A stretch of DNA of 64,000 bases from Demequina sp. B12. Its GTDB lineage: Bacteria > Actinomycetota > Actinomycetes > Actinomycetales > Demequinaceae. A program made the position numbers and the translations under genes. The DNA lies in NCBI RefSeq assembly GCF_028823635.1, contig NZ_JAPEHU010000002.1, forward strand, positions 1 through 64,000, given 5' to 3'. Positions 1 to 9,477 of this stretch are shown piece after piece (positions within the stretch are counted from its first letter, which is position 1; each line of letters begins with the position of its first letter). The notes under the pieces are model-generated. The model saw only the letters and a list, made by a program, of their open reading frames with translations. It did not search any database and was not told the DNA's origin.

Positions 1-16
1 GCGGGACACCATTTCA

Positions 17-55
17 CAGAAGGGCCGCCCCCACCAGGGCGGCCCTTCTGCATTT
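17..55 (+). terminator. Strong stem-loop terminator at the left edge
   Basis: A perfect 14-bp stem (17-30 pairing with 37-50) closes a 6-nt loop and is followed by a short CATTT tail. The stem is symmetric and the T run is short, so the direction is not certain. It probably ends a plus-strand gene lying left of the window. Confidence 0.75.
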
Positions 56-137
56 CCCCAGGTAACTTGCGTGTGTTTTCCACAGTGTTGACCTTTCTCG
101 CGATATCTCTTGGCATCCCCCGGTGTCGGTGACTACA

Positions 138-157
138 TTGGACGGACGGTCGTCCAA
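138..157. promoter_or_regulatory. Inverted repeat TTGGACG-N6-CGTCCAA
   Basis: Perfect 7-bp inverted repeat with a 6-bp centre, 35 bp upstream of the probable start of the acetyltransferase gene. The size and spacing would suit a dimeric regulator such as a TetR-type repressor, or a small hairpin in the 5' UTR. The assignment is inference only. Confidence 0.35.
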
Positions 158-191
158 CGAAGGACGCCTCACTCACACCCCGGGGAGCACC

Positions 192-776
192 ATGAGCGAG
201 TGCATCACACGTGTGGATCCAGACGACTCCTCACGGCTGAGCGAAATCGGTCAACTCACAGCCCTCGCATACCTCGCAGACGGACTGGTAGACCAAGCCC
301 ACCCGTACATCCCTCAGCTCAAGGACGCCCGCACCAGGGCTCACGATGCGGACTTGCTGATCATGGCGGACGGCGTCGACGGGCAAGGGTCAGTCATTGG
401 AACCATCACCGTGGTTCCACCAGGGTCCTCGCTTGCTGAACTAGCCGGACCCGACGAATACGAGCTGCGCATGCTCGCTGTGTCCCCGTTGGAACGCGGC
501 AGAGGCATCGGCGCAAACCTCACCCGCGCGGCCATGGAACGTGCCGTGAACAACGGTGCCCACCGCATCGTCCTGTCCACAATGGAGTCCATGCACGTCG
601 CCCACCGCCTCTACGAGAAACTGGGCTTCGAACGCCGAGAAGACCTCGACTGGACCGTCATCGACAACGCCGACGGTTCGATCACCCGTGTCACCAGCGC
701 AGACGCCGGCGACACCGTTGACGGCCACCTCGCCATCCGGCTCCTTGGCTACTCGTGGGAGCCTCCGCGTCCATAG
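192..776 (+). CDS. GNAT-family N-acetyltransferase
   Basis: Predicted 194-residue acetyl-CoA-dependent N-acyltransferase. The segment LRMLAVSPLERGRGIGANL matches GNAT motif A, with RGRGIG as the pyrophosphate loop. HRIVLSTMESMHVAHRLYEKLGFERR matches motif B, ending in the typical Y-x-x-x-GF-x-R. The substrate cannot be inferred. I chose ATG 192 because GGGGAGC precedes it; an in-frame GTG at 123 would add 23 residues that do not look like GNAT sequence. The gene is monocistronic, between the edge terminator and gatC, and an inverted repeat sits just upstream. Confidence 0.8.
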   Translation: MSECITRVDPDDSSRLSEIGQLTALAYLADGLVDQAHPYIPQLKDARTRAHDADLLIMADGVDGQGSVIGTITVVPPGSSLAELAGPDEYELRMLAVSPLERGRGIGANLTRAAMERAVNNGAHRIVLSTMESMHVAHRLYEKLGFERREDLDWTVIDNADGSITRVTSADAGDTVDGHLAIRLLGYSWEPPRP

Positions 777-817
777 TGGTGGGTTCACACTGAGGCCCAC
801 GCCATTAGACTCGTCGC

Positions 818-1117
818 ATGTCTTCCCTCGAACGTTCCGACGTGGCGCGCCTCGCGGCGCTCGCGCGTATTGATATGACCGATGAGGACCTTGACCGTCT
901 GTCTGGGCAGCTCGCTGCCATCGTGGACTCCGTGGCCAAGGTCGCTGAAGTGGCAGGACAAGATGTTCCCGCCACCTCACACCCCATCCCGATGAGCAAC
1001 GTCCACCGTGCAGACGAAGTCCGCCCCTCGCTCAGCCAAGAAGCAGCACTCTCCAGTGCTCCTCAGGCCGAAGACGGTCGGTTCCGTGTGCCGCAGATTC
1101 TTGGGGAGGAAGCATGA
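818..1117 (+). CDS. gatC: Asp-tRNA(Asn)/Glu-tRNA(Gln) amidotransferase subunit C
   Basis: Small 99-residue subunit of GatCAB, the cytoplasmic enzyme that converts Glu-tRNA(Gln) (and Asp-tRNA(Asn) where needed) to the correctly charged form. GatC wraps around GatA and stabilises the complex. The sequence has the usual opening with [20 protein letters not shown] and the [15 protein letters not shown]-like C-terminal stretch (here [15 protein letters not shown]). Length is normal. The stop overlaps the gatA start as ATGA. There is no Shine-Dalgarno; TAGACT at 806-811 ends 6 nt before the ATG, which suggests a leaderless transcript for the whole gatCAB operon. Confidence 0.95.
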   Translation: MSSLERSDVARLAALARIDMTDEDLDRLSGQLAAIVDSVAKVAEVAGQDVPATSHPIPMSNVHRADEVRPSLSQEAALSSAPQAEDGRFRVPQILGEEA

Positions 1118-2619
1118 CCGACTGGACCCGTGCCACAGCGGCACAGATGGTCGCTGCGCTCAAAGCAGGCGACGTCACCTCCGTTGAACTCACCCAAGCG
1201 CACCTCGACCGCATCGCCGCAGTCGACACTGACGTACACGCCTTCCTGCACATCGACGCCGAGGGCGCTCTCGCTACCGCGCGCGCCGTTGACGCCGCAC
1301 GGGCAGCGGGAGAGGAGCTTCCGGAACTCGCAGGCGTGCCGATCGCGGTCAAGGACATCCTCGTCACCGAGGGAATGCCGACGACCGCCGGCTCCACGAT
1401 CCTTGAAGGTTGGGTTCCCCAATACGACGCGACCGTGACGCGCAAGCTGCGCGAAGCACGGATGCCCATCCTGGGAAAGACCAACATGGATGAGTTCGCG
1501 ATGGGATCTTCCACTGAACACTCCGGCTTTGGCGCCACACACAACCCCTGGGACCTTGACCGTATTCCCGGTGGCTCCGGTGGTGGCTCCGCCGCAAGCC
1601 TGGCGGCATTTGAAGCACCGCTGGCCATCGGCTCTGACACCGGTGGTTCCATCCGCCAGCCCGCATCGGTCACCGCGACCGTGGGCGTGAAGCCCACCTA
1701 CGGTGGTGTGTCCCGCTACGGTGCCATCGCGCTAGCGAGCTCGCTCGACCAGCTGGGCCCGTGTGCCCGTACGGTCGAGGACGCCGCACTGCTTCACGAA
1801 GTCATGGGCGGACACGACCCCATGGACGCCACCAGCCTCAACGAGCCGGTGCCCTCCTGTGTCGCTGCCGCTCGTGAAGGTCGGGAAGCCGACCTCACCG
1901 GCGTGCGCATCGGCGTGATCAAGGAACTGTCCGGGGACGGATACCAGCCAGGCGTGGAGCAGCGCTTCGAGGAAAGCCTCGACAAGCTCAAGGCACTCGG
2001 CGCCGAAATCGTCGAGGTCTCGTGCCCGTCGTTCGAGTACGCGCTTGCGGCCTACTACCTGATCCTGCCTTCGGAAGCGTCCTCCAACCTTGCCAAGTTT
2101 GACTCTGTGCGCTTTGGCAAGAGAGTCGAAAAGGGCAACGTTGAACGCACCATGTCGGCCACGCGTGCAGAAGGCTTTGGCGACGAAGTCAAGCGCCGTA
2201 TCATCCTGGGCACCTACGCCCTGAGCGCCGGGTACTACGACGCCTACTACGGCTCCGCTCAGAAGGTCCGCACGCTCATCCAGCGTGACTTTGCCGCGGC
2301 CTTCGAGCAGGCCGACGTCCTCGTGAGCCCCACCACCCCCACGACGCCGTTCAAGTTGGGTGAACGCATCGACGACCCGCTCGCGATGTACCTCAACGAC
2401 GTGGCCACCATCCCCGCAAACCTTGCAGGCATCCCCGGAATGTCGCTTCCCTCGGGCTTGGCACCAGAGGACGGATTGCCCACAGGCTTCCAGATCCTGG
2501 CTCCGGCGCACGAGGACGCCCGGATGTACCGCATCGGCGCGGCGCTTGAGAAGGCGCTTGCCGACGAATGGGGCGGCCCCTTGGCGGCACAGGCCCCCGA
2601 GTTGGAGGTGGCCAAGTGA
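1114..2619 (+). CDS. gatA: GatCAB amidotransferase subunit A (glutaminase/amidase)
   Basis: Amidase-signature enzyme of 501 residues. It releases ammonia from glutamine and channels it to GatB for tRNA-dependent transamidation. The Ser-cisSer-Lys triad is visible as Lys80 (IAVKD), Ser155 (GGSGGGSA) and Ser179 (DTGGSIRQ). The glycine/serine-rich amidase signature is intact. The start overlaps gatC by 4 nt and the end overlaps gatB, so translation is coupled through the operon. Length matches the family. Confidence 0.97.
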   Translation: MTDWTRATAAQMVAALKAGDVTSVELTQAHLDRIAAVDTDVHAFLHIDAEGALATARAVDAARAAGEELPELAGVPIAVKDILVTEGMPTTAGSTILEGWVPQYDATVTRKLREARMPILGKTNMDEFAMGSSTEHSGFGATHNPWDLDRIPGGSGGGSAASLAAFEAPLAIGSDTGGSIRQPASVTATVGVKPTYGGVSRYGAIALASSLDQLGPCARTVEDAALLHEVMGGHDPMDATSLNEPVPSCVAAAREGREADLTGVRIGVIKELSGDGYQPGVEQRFEESLDKLKALGAEIVEVSCPSFEYALAAYYLILPSEASSNLAKFDSVRFGKRVEKGNVERTMSATRAEGFGDEVKRRIILGTYALSAGYYDAYYGSAQKVRTLIQRDFAAAFEQADVLVSPTTPTTPFKLGERIDDPLAMYLNDVATIPANLAGIPGMSLPSGLAPEDGLPTGFQILAPAHEDARMYRIGAALEKALADEWGGPLAAQAPELEVAK

Positions 2620-4133
2620 GCGCCATGACCTACGACAAGGCGATGGAGCAGTTCGACCCGGTCTTCGGAATCGAAGTGCACATCGAACTGAACACCAAGA
2701 CCAAGATGTTCTGCGGCTGCGCCAACGAGTTCGGTGCCGAGCCGAACACGCAGGTCTGCCCCGTATGCCTGGGCCTGCCCGGATCGATGCCCGTCACGAA
2801 CGAGAAGGCCGTGGAGTCGGCGATTCGCCTGGGGCTAGCACTGGGATGTTCCATCCGCGAGTCCAGCCGGTTCGCCCGCAAGAACTACTTCTATCCAGAC
2901 CTGGCGAAGGACTACCAGATCTCGCAGTACGACGAGCCGACTTGCTACGACGGAAGCATCGACGTGGTGTTGGATGACGGTGAAGTGTTCACCATCGGCA
3001 TTGAGCGTGCGCACATGGAAGAAGACGCAGGCAAGAACACTCACGTGGGCGGCACCGGCGGTATTCAGGGTGCATCCCACTCCCTCGTGGACTACAACCG
3101 CGGCGGTGTGCCACTGGTCGAGATCGTGACCCGTCCCATTACCGGTGCGGGTGCCCGCACCGCTGAAGTCGCTCGCGCCTACGTGGCGACCATCCGCGAC
3201 TTTGTGAAGGCGCTCGACATCTCCGACGGTCGTATGGAACAGGGCTCGGTTCGTGCCGACGTCAACCTGTCCCTGCGCCCCAAGGCGGCGCCTGGCGAAG
3301 ACCAGAACGCAGTGCCGTTCGGAAAGCGTTCCGAGACCAAGAACGTGAACTCGCTGCGTGCCATCGAGCGCGCGATCCACCACGAGGCCGCGCGTCAGGC
3401 TGAGCTACTGCTCGCAGGCGAGCCTGTGGTGCAGGAGACCCGTCACTGGCACGAGGACACCGGGTCCACCACCCCCGGCCGTTCCAAGGAAGAAGCGGAG
3501 GACTACCGGTACTTCCCGGAGCCTGACCTGCTGCCCGTGGAGCCCAGCCGCGAGTGGGTCGAGGAACTCCGGAGCACCATCCCCGAGCACCCCGCGAAAA
3601 TGCGCGCGCGTCTCATGGAGGAATGGGGCTTCTCTGACCTGGACATGCGTGACGCCGTCAACGCCGATGCCCTGGACCTGATCGCCGCAACCGTGGCGGC
3701 CGGTGCCAAGGCACAGGCCGCACGCAAGTGGTGGATGGGCGAACTGGCCCGTACCGCCAACGACCGCGACGTCACTCTCCAAGAGCTGCCGGTCACCCCT
3801 GCACACGTGGCGGAACTCCAGGGACTCATCGACGACGGCAAGATCAACGACAAGTTGGCTCGTCAGGCGCTTGAAGGTGTACTTGCCGGCGAAGGCTCGC
3901 CCACTGAGGTGGTGGCTTCTCGGGGCCTCGAGGTCGTTTCCGACGACTCCGCCCTGGAGGCTGCCGTTGACGAAGCACTCGCCGCTCAGCCCGATGTCCT
4001 GGCGAAGATTCAGGACGGCAAGGTCCAGGCTGCTGGAGCCATCGTGGGAGCGGTCATGAAGGCCACCCGCGGTCAGGCCGATGCTGGGCGTGTGCGGGAA
4101 ATCATCCTGCAGCGTGCCGGGGTCGAAGGCTAG
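2616..4133 (+). CDS. gatB: GatCAB amidotransferase subunit B
   Basis: tRNA-binding and kinase/transamidase subunit of 505 residues. It phosphorylates the misacylated Glu or Asp and adds ammonia. [19 protein letters not shown] and [14 protein letters not shown] carry the N-terminal cradle and the zinc-type cysteines, and the C-terminal half contains the helical YqeY-like tail. I place the start at GTG 2616: it overlaps the gatA stop as GTGA and has GGAGGTGG about 5 nt upstream. ATG 2625, three codons later, is the alternative. A U-rich terminator follows, so gatCAB is a closed three-gene operon. Confidence 0.96.
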   Translation: MSAMTYDKAMEQFDPVFGIEVHIELNTKTKMFCGCANEFGAEPNTQVCPVCLGLPGSMPVTNEKAVESAIRLGLALGCSIRESSRFARKNYFYPDLAKDYQISQYDEPTCYDGSIDVVLDDGEVFTIGIERAHMEEDAGKNTHVGGTGGIQGASHSLVDYNRGGVPLVEIVTRPITGAGARTAEVARAYVATIRDFVKALDISDGRMEQGSVRADVNLSLRPKAAPGEDQNAVPFGKRSETKNVNSLRAIERAIHHEAARQAELLLAGEPVVQETRHWHEDTGSTTPGRSKEEAEDYRYFPEPDLLPVEPSREWVEELRSTIPEHPAKMRARLMEEWGFSDLDMRDAVNADALDLIAATVAAGAKAQAARKWWMGELARTANDRDVTLQELPVTPAHVAELQGLIDDGKINDKLARQALEGVLAGEGSPTEVVASRGLEVVSDDSALEAAVDEALAAQPDVLAKIQDGKVQAAGAIVGAVMKATRGQADAGRVREIILQRAGVEG

Positions 4134-4162
4134 GCGCTGACGGCACACTGCTGACACGGCAT

Positions 4163-4217
4163 ACGCGCCGGGTCGTTCACCTCTTCCGGAGGGACGGCCC
4201 GGCGCGTTTTGTTTTTT
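4163..4217 (+). terminator. Rho-independent terminator of gatCAB
   Basis: Stem 4163-4176 with 4194-4207 (14 bp, one G-T wobble position) followed by GTTTTGTTTTTT. It lies between the convergent gatB and dipeptidase genes, and the T run favours the plus-strand direction. Confidence 0.88.
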
Positions 4218-4222
4218 CGCTG

Positions 4223-5602
4223 CTAGTCGGTGGCGTGAGTGGGGGTGCCGCTGGGAGAAGCTTCGGGCCGCGCCAGGGAGTTCAGCAGCAGCACCTGCGC
4301 CACGATGATCCGTTCGATCTCGTCCGGGTCGACGCTCTCGTCTGACGCGTGAACCCTGGCGAGGGCGACATCCTCGGGCCCCCACAGTACGAACTCGGCG
4401 CCAGGGGAGGCGTCGTGGAGGGTTTGCACGAGCGGAATCGAGCCGCCGGAGCCCGCCTCACCGGCGGGTTTGCCGAAAGCCTGAGCCATGGCCTCGCGGG
4501 CCGCAGCGTATCCAGGCCCCGACGTGTCGACACGGTACGGCGGTGCCGCCTTGATGGGCGTGACCTCCACCTGAGCACCCCATGGTGCGTGGGTGGACAG
4601 GTGGCGGACGAGCGCATCGAGTTCCGCCTGCGGATCAGCGCCGGGAACGATGCGCATGGAGATCTTCGCGCTTGCTTCCGGAAGAATCACATTGGACGAG
4701 TCCGCAATGCTGGTGGTGTCGATGCCGATCGCGTTGATGGATGGCTTGGCCCAGAGGCGGTCCGCAATGGTTCCGGTCCCCACGAGGGAGACACCCGGCA
4801 GGAGGTCAGCGCCCGCACGGAAGTCCTCCTCCGCCATGTCCGCGCCATCCCACGCTCCGCCGGTCACGCCTTCGACCGTGACGTCTCCGGCATCGTCTTG
4901 AAGCGTGGTGAGAAGCCGGGCCAGCGCCATCATGGCGTCGGGTGACGGACCTCCGTAGACGCCTGAGTGAAGCGGATGTTCCAGGGTGCGGACGGTGACG
5001 GTGCAGGACACGTCACCACGCAGGGCTGTGGTCATGACAGGCTCGCCCACGCGGAGGTTGCCCATATCCGCGATGACGAACAGATCGCAGGCAAAGAGGT
5101 CGGGATGCGCGTCCACAAACTCTTCGAGGTTGCTTTCCGTCTCTTCCATCCCCTCGATGATGATGCGCAGCGTGCAGGGGAAGTTGCCGTCGAATGCGCG
5201 CAGCGTCCCCAGGATGCTGACGAGTCCGGACTTGTCATCGGCGGCGCCACGGCCGTAGATGCGACCATCCCGGTGGGTAGCGGTCCAGGGGTCGGTGGTC
5301 CAGCCCTGAGACTCGGGTGCGGGCTGGACGTCGTAGTGGGCGTACAAGACGACGGTGGGCGAACCTTCCGGGCCGCGCACTTCACCGTAGATAGGCGGGT
5401 ATCCGTGGGGCACGTCTGCGAAATGTGCGTTCGGGACGCCTGCCTCGCGAAGTATCTCCAACGTTCGCTGCGCCATGCGTTCCACAGGCTCCGCAGGGAA
5501 GCCCGGGAACGCTACGGACGGCAGCGCGATCAGTTCTTCAAGGTCGCCGATCACCCCAGGCATGAGGGAGTGAACACGGGCAGAAACATCGTCAATGGTC
5601 AT
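4223..5602 (-). CDS. M20-family dipeptidase
   Basis: Zinc metallopeptidase of 459 residues, of the M20 dipeptidase type (CNDP/DapE-like). It should cleave dipeptides in the cytoplasm. Visible metal and catalytic motifs are YAHYDVQ (His89, Asp91), GRGAADDKSG (Asp122) and EGMEETES (Glu153/154), with a dimerisation (lid) domain in the middle. The ATG follows AAAGG. It starts 33 bp after the Dcu-like carrier gene and is probably co-transcribed with it. The exact peptide specificity is unknown. Confidence 0.9.
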   Translation of the reverse strand: MTIDDVSARVHSLMPGVIGDLEELIALPSVAFPGFPAEPVERMAQRTLEILREAGVPNAHFADVPHGYPPIYGEVRGPEGSPTVVLYAHYDVQPAPESQGWTTDPWTATHRDGRIYGRGAADDKSGLVSILGTLRAFDGNFPCTLRIIIEGMEETESNLEEFVDAHPDLFACDLFVIADMGNLRVGEPVMTTALRGDVSCTVTVRTLEHPLHSGVYGGPSPDAMMALARLLTTLQDDAGDVTVEGVTGGAWDGADMAEEDFRAGADLLPGVSLVGTGTIADRLWAKPSINAIGIDTTSIADSSNVILPEASAKISMRIVPGADPQAELDALVRHLSTHAPWGAQVEVTPIKAAPPYRVDTSGPGYAAAREAMAQAFGKPAGEAGSGGSIPLVQTLHDASPGAEFVLWGPEDVALARVHASDESVDPDEIERIIVAQVLLLNSLARPEASPSGTPTHATD

Positions 5603-5634
5603 GGGAGAAGCCTTTCACGAGCGCTCGGACAGGG

Positions 5635-6984
5635 TCATACCAAGGCTCCAATGGCGGCACCGGCGGCAACCGTCGTGACCACCATCACCAGCATCGGGAC
5701 GAAGAAACTGTGGTCCAGCAACTTGGTACCGAGCTTGGTAGAGCCCGTCTGGTCAAAGTTTGCGGCGGCGATCTGCGGGCCATTGGCGGGCAGCGTGTAC
5801 ACGCCACCGAGTGCGCCGGCCCACATACCGGTGATGATTCCCGGCGGCATTCCGGCGGCAAGACCGATGGGCACGATCGCACGCGTTGCCGTGGACTGGC
5901 TGGTGGTCATCGCTGCCACCAGGAACACCGCGACGGCGAACAAGAACGTCCAATCGGTCACCCATTCTCCTACGGTGCTGATGATGTAGTCCTGGTGTGC
6001 GGTGATGAACGTAGCGGTGAGCCAGGCGATTCCGAAAAGGGCAATCGCTGACACCATGCCAGCACTGAACACGGATTGGGTGGGGACGTCGCTCATCGTG
6101 GGCCGGCCCACGATGATGATGAGCGCCGCGACGACCAGCATGATCAGCACAATGGTCACCGTCATGGACACGGGCGTGGCAACGCCGTCCACGGTGGAAG
6201 AGGGGCGCAGGTCCGGGAAGATTCCGAATGTCACGATCGCCATCACGCCGGCGAGGAACACGAGTGCGGCGTTGCGGCCACGCGCGGTGTAGGTCAGGTG
6301 CGCCGATGCGCGGGCCCCATCGCTGGCGGCACCGGGTTGGGGGAGTTCTCCGGTGGCGATGCGGCGCTGGATCTCCGGGTCATCGTCGAAGTCGCGCCAC
6401 AGGTGGTTGGTGACGATCGCGGTCACGACGATGCCGATCACGCACGCCGGGATGGTGATCACCAAGATGGTGCCCAGGCCGAGGTTGTACGGGGCGACAT
6501 CGGTCAGGGTCAGCATGGCGGCCATGGCTGCGGAAACCGGCGAGGCAGCGAGCGCGATGCCGGACTGTACGACAGTGACGGTCAGTGGCCGCGAGGGGCG
6601 AATGCGGTTGCGGTACGACACGTCGTAGATCACTGGCAGCAGCGGATAGATGATGTTACCGGTGCCAGCGCCGGCACAGAACGCAAAAGCCGTCAGCGGT
6701 GCGATCACGGTGACTTGGCGCGGTCGCCTTTCGATCACCCGTGCCGCCATCGCCACCATCCAGTCGATTCCGCCGGACGCCTGCATGAGAGCCGCCGCGG
6801 TGACGACCGCGAGAATGATGAGGATCGCGTCCACGGGTGGCTCGCCGGGCGCCTCGCCGAAGACAAACACCAGCACAAACGTGCCCACGCCGCCCCACAC
6901 GCCCACGCCAATGCCGCTCGCGCGCGTACCCATGACGATCGCACCCAGCACCACGAGTGCCTCGAGCACAAAGATGATGTCCAC
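5635..6984 (-). CDS. Dcu-family C4-dicarboxylate transporter
   Basis: Polytopic membrane protein of 449 residues with about 10-12 hydrophobic segments. It resembles anaerobic C4-dicarboxylate carriers DcuA/DcuB (fumarate, succinate, malate or aspartate exchange). Supporting stretches are AFCAGAGTGNIIYPLLPVIYDVSYRNRIRPSRPL and the C-terminal TSQSTATRAIVPIGLAAGMPP (each read in part). The start is GTG. A dipeptidase follows in the same operon, so the pair may link peptide breakdown and dicarboxylate exchange. The direction of transport and whether it is DcuA- or DcuB-like cannot be decided. Confidence 0.85.
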   Translation of the reverse strand: MDIIFVLEALVVLGAIVMGTRASGIGVGVWGGVGTFVLVFVFGEAPGEPPVDAILIILAVVTAAALMQASGGIDWMVAMAARVIERRPRQVTVIAPLTAFAFCAGAGTGNIIYPLLPVIYDVSYRNRIRPSRPLTVTVVQSGIALAASPVSAAMAAMLTLTDVAPYNLGLGTILVITIPACVIGIVVTAIVTNHLWRDFDDDPEIQRRIATGELPQPGAASDGARASAHLTYTARGRNAALVFLAGVMAIVTFGIFPDLRPSSTVDGVATPVSMTVTIVLIMLVVAALIIIVGRPTMSDVPTQSVFSAGMVSAIALFGIAWLTATFITAHQDYIISTVGEWVTDWTFLFAVAVFLVAAMTTSQSTATRAIVPIGLAAGMPPGIITGMWAGALGGVYTLPANGPQIAAANFDQTGSTKLGTKLLDHSFFVPMLVMVVTTVAAGAAIGALV

Positions 6985-7016
6985 TCAGGTCCGCCCTCGC
7001 TCGCCGGTATGAGCCC

Positions 7017-7059
7017 GCATCGGCCCTTGAGCCGACTTTACGCCGGAACAGGCCGATGC
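7017..7059. repeat. Inverted pair of the GCATCGGC octamer
   Basis: GCATCGGCC (7017-7025) and GGCCGATGC (7051-7059) form a perfect 9-bp inverted repeat with a 25-nt loop, between the divergent dicarboxylate carrier and lacI-type genes. Both arms are copies of the octamer that is over-represented throughout this window. They could be a hairpin, an operator or two independent copies. Confidence 0.5.
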
Positions 7060-7103
7060 GCCTGGTAAGTCGCGTAGCGGCGGCGGGGGAATATCATCGG
7101 AGC

Positions 7104-8108
7104 ATGGACACCCCCGCGCGCATCAAACTCGCCGATGTCGCGGCCGCCGCCGGGGTGTCGGTTCCGACGGTTTCCAAGGTGGTCAACGGGCGTTACGGAG
7201 TTTCTGCCGCCACCACCGAAGCTGTCCAACGTGCCATCGACGAGTTGGGATACGCAGGTAACCTCTCCGCCGCAGCATTGCGTGCGGGCAAGACGCAAGT
7301 ACTGGGCGTGCTGGTGGCGGAGTTCGATCCCTTCGCGGCGGAACTGCTCAAAGGGGCGGACAAGGCGGCACGTGGGTCCGGCTATGAACTGCTCGCGCAC
7401 TCGGGTGGGTTCACGCATGGGTGGGAACGTCGCTCTCTGGCGCGTTTGGGGGGCACCCTGATCGACGGTGCGGTGATCGTGACACCCACGGTGCTCGACG
7501 GAGACATGGTGGTGCCCGTGGTTGCCGTTGACCCGCACTTTGGCCCCAACCGGCTTCCCACCATCGACGTCGACAACTTTGACGGGACCTTGCAAGCCAC
7601 CCACCACCTCATCGAACTGGGGCACCGGCGCATCGGCTTCCTGGGCGGCCGTAGCGAACTGGACTCGGCTCAGTCACGCGAAGGCGGTTTCCGCCACGCG
7701 CACGCGCAGGCTGGCCTCGAGGTTGACCCCACGCTCGTGGTGGAAGCGCGCTACCAAGCAGAGCTGGCCGCCACCATCACCGAGTCATGGCTCGACAGCG
7801 CCAACCCGCCTACCGCGATCGTGGGTGCGAACGATGTCTCGGCGATCGCGGCCATGAACGTCGCTCAGAACCGCGGACTCTCTGTGCCGGCGGATCTCTC
7901 GGTCGTGGGTTTTGACGATGTGCCCGACGCGGCACTCGCCACGCCCCCGCTGACGACCGTGCGTGAACCCTTGCACGACATGGGAGCGGCCGCGATGCAG
8001 ATGCTGCTCGACCGCATCGATGGCAACTCCACCGACACCCACGTGCGGCTCCCGATTGAACTCGTGCTGCGAGACTCGACGGCCCCGCCCCGTCCTGGGC
8101 GAGCGTGA
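7104..8108 (+). CDS. LacI-family transcriptional regulator
   Basis: Repressor-type regulator of 334 residues. The N-terminal LacI helix-turn-helix is IKLADVAAAAGVSVPTVSKVVNG (residues about 6-28), followed by the hinge helix AALRAG and a periplasmic-binding-protein-like sugar domain. ATG 7104 has TATCAT (7092-7097) 6 nt upstream and no Shine-Dalgarno, so the mRNA may be leaderless. The gene is divergent from the dipeptidase/Dcu operon and 12 nt upstream of a 2-hydroxyacid dehydrogenase. The ligand is unknown; either neighbour could be its target. Confidence 0.9.
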   Translation: MDTPARIKLADVAAAAGVSVPTVSKVVNGRYGVSAATTEAVQRAIDELGYAGNLSAAALRAGKTQVLGVLVAEFDPFAAELLKGADKAARGSGYELLAHSGGFTHGWERRSLARLGGTLIDGAVIVTPTVLDGDMVVPVVAVDPHFGPNRLPTIDVDNFDGTLQATHHLIELGHRRIGFLGGRSELDSAQSREGGFRHAHAQAGLEVDPTLVVEARYQAELAATITESWLDSANPPTAIVGANDVSAIAAMNVAQNRGLSVPADLSVVGFDDVPDAALATPPLTTVREPLHDMGAAAMQMLLDRIDGNSTDTHVRLPIELVLRDSTAPPRPGRA

Positions 8109-8120
8109 CAGACTAGCGCC

Positions 8121-9065
8121 GTGATCACTGTCTCCGTTCCCACCCCAGAAGTAGCCGATGCCATTGGCGAGGTCCCCGCCGACGTCCGCGTGGTGGTGTG
8201 GAACCCTGCGGAAAGTGACCCGCCCACCGCAGAACGCGACCACATCACGATGGCGTGCCTCGCGCATCGGACCGGTGGCCGCACCCTCTACGGCAGGCTC
8301 GGGACACTGCCTGCTCTGGCCGCAATCCAGATTCCCTCGGCCGGCTACGAGCACGCCGTGCCGTTCGTGCCTGCGGGGGTTGCCTTGTGCAATGCGCGTG
8401 GCGTGCATGACACGCGGACAGCGGAGATGGCGCTCCTGCTCACGCTCGCGTCTCAACGTGCACTGCCACGTTTCTTCGACGCTCAACAGCGGGGTGTCTG
8501 GGATGCGTACGAGACCGCGCCCTCTCTGGCCGATGCGCGCGTCCTCATCGTGGGCTACGGGTCCATTGGCGCCGCGATCGGGGCGCGCATGCGCGCTTGC
8601 GAAGCTCACGTTGAGGGGGTCGCTCGGTCGGCGCGTACCGCCCCCGACGGTGTCGTGGTGCACGCCGTCGAAGACCTGCCCGCGCTGCTGCCTCGGTTCG
8701 ACATCGTGGTGGTCGTGACCCCGCACGACGACAGCACCGACAAGTTGGTCGATGCGCGCTTCCTCGCCGCAATGCCCAACGACGCACTTCTGGTGAACGT
8801 GGGCCGGGGAGCCGTCGTGGATACCGACGCCCTGCTCGCAGAGGTCACGTCAGGACGGCTGCGCGCAGCGCTCGACGTGGTCGACCCAGAACCGCTACCC
8901 GAAGGTCACCCGCTGTACACGGCACCCGGCGTTATCCTGACTCCGCACGTGGCAGGCTTCGCGCAACTGACAGACCCACGCTACGTGGCGCTCGTCCACG
9001 CCCAAATCGACGCTCTCCGGTCAGGCGCGGGCCCCGTCAACGTGGTCGCCGTGGGCCGCGCCTAG
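8121..9065 (+). CDS. D-isomer-specific 2-hydroxyacid dehydrogenase
   Basis: NAD(P)-dependent oxidoreductase of 314 residues that interconverts 2-keto and 2-hydroxy acids. It has the Rossmann motif VGYGSIG (residues 144-150). The catalytic Arg is Arg229 (NVGRGAVVD), Glu is Glu257 (VVDPEPLPEGHPL) and His is His276 (TPHVAG). The start is GTG, 12 nt after the LacI-family gene, so co-transcription is likely. CAGACT lies 6 nt before the start and could also give a leaderless transcript. The substrate (glyoxylate, phosphoglycerate or other) is not evident. Confidence 0.88.
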   Translation: MITVSVPTPEVADAIGEVPADVRVVVWNPAESDPPTAERDHITMACLAHRTGGRTLYGRLGTLPALAAIQIPSAGYEHAVPFVPAGVALCNARGVHDTRTAEMALLLTLASQRALPRFFDAQQRGVWDAYETAPSLADARVLIVGYGSIGAAIGARMRACEAHVEGVARSARTAPDGVVVHAVEDLPALLPRFDIVVVVTPHDDSTDKLVDARFLAAMPNDALLVNVGRGAVVDTDALLAEVTSGRLRAALDVVDPEPLPEGHPLYTAPGVILTPHVAGFAQLTDPRYVALVHAQIDALRSGAGPVNVVAVGRA

Positions 9066-9078
9066 TCATCACGACTGG

Positions 9079-9468
9079 TCAGGCGAACTTCGACGAGTCG
9101 ACCAGCGCCTCCGCATCAGACCAGCGGATCCAACTGCTGACAATCTCGCCGATCTCATCGCGCAGCAGTTCGGCCTCAGCAATCGAGATCACATGCATGG
9201 CGCGTGCATCACGTGGCGCGAACTCCAGGTGCGGAAACCGCTGCGGCAGAAGACCCGCCTTATGGAAGATCAACGTGGCATACATGGAGCCCTTGGGATA
9301 GAAACTCGCCATCGCCCGGCCCTTGTAGGTGAACGTCGGCGTAGACCATCGGATGCACTCATCGATTCGTGAGTCTGAGACCAGCACAATGCGGCGCACC
9401 CTCTCAATGACCTCCTGCATGGGAGTGTCGTGGTGCGCCATCCAGACGTTGACCTCAGCGACGGTCAT
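9079..9468 (-). CDS. DUF1801 domain protein
   Basis: Protein of 129 residues matching the DUF1801 (YdhG-like) fold. Typical features are ERVRRIVLVSDSRIDECIRWSTPTF and YKGRAMASFYPK, with a C-terminal acidic helix. The family is widespread in bacteria and its biochemical role is not established. It starts 9 nt after the photolyase stop, so it is translated from the same message. Confidence 0.75.
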   Translation of the reverse strand: MTVAEVNVWMAHHDTPMQEVIERVRRIVLVSDSRIDECIRWSTPTFTYKGRAMASFYPKGSMYATLIFHKAGLLPQRFPHLEFAPRDARAMHVISIAEAELLRDEIGEIVSSWIRWSDAEALVDSSKFA

Positions 9469-9477
9469 ACCTCGAAA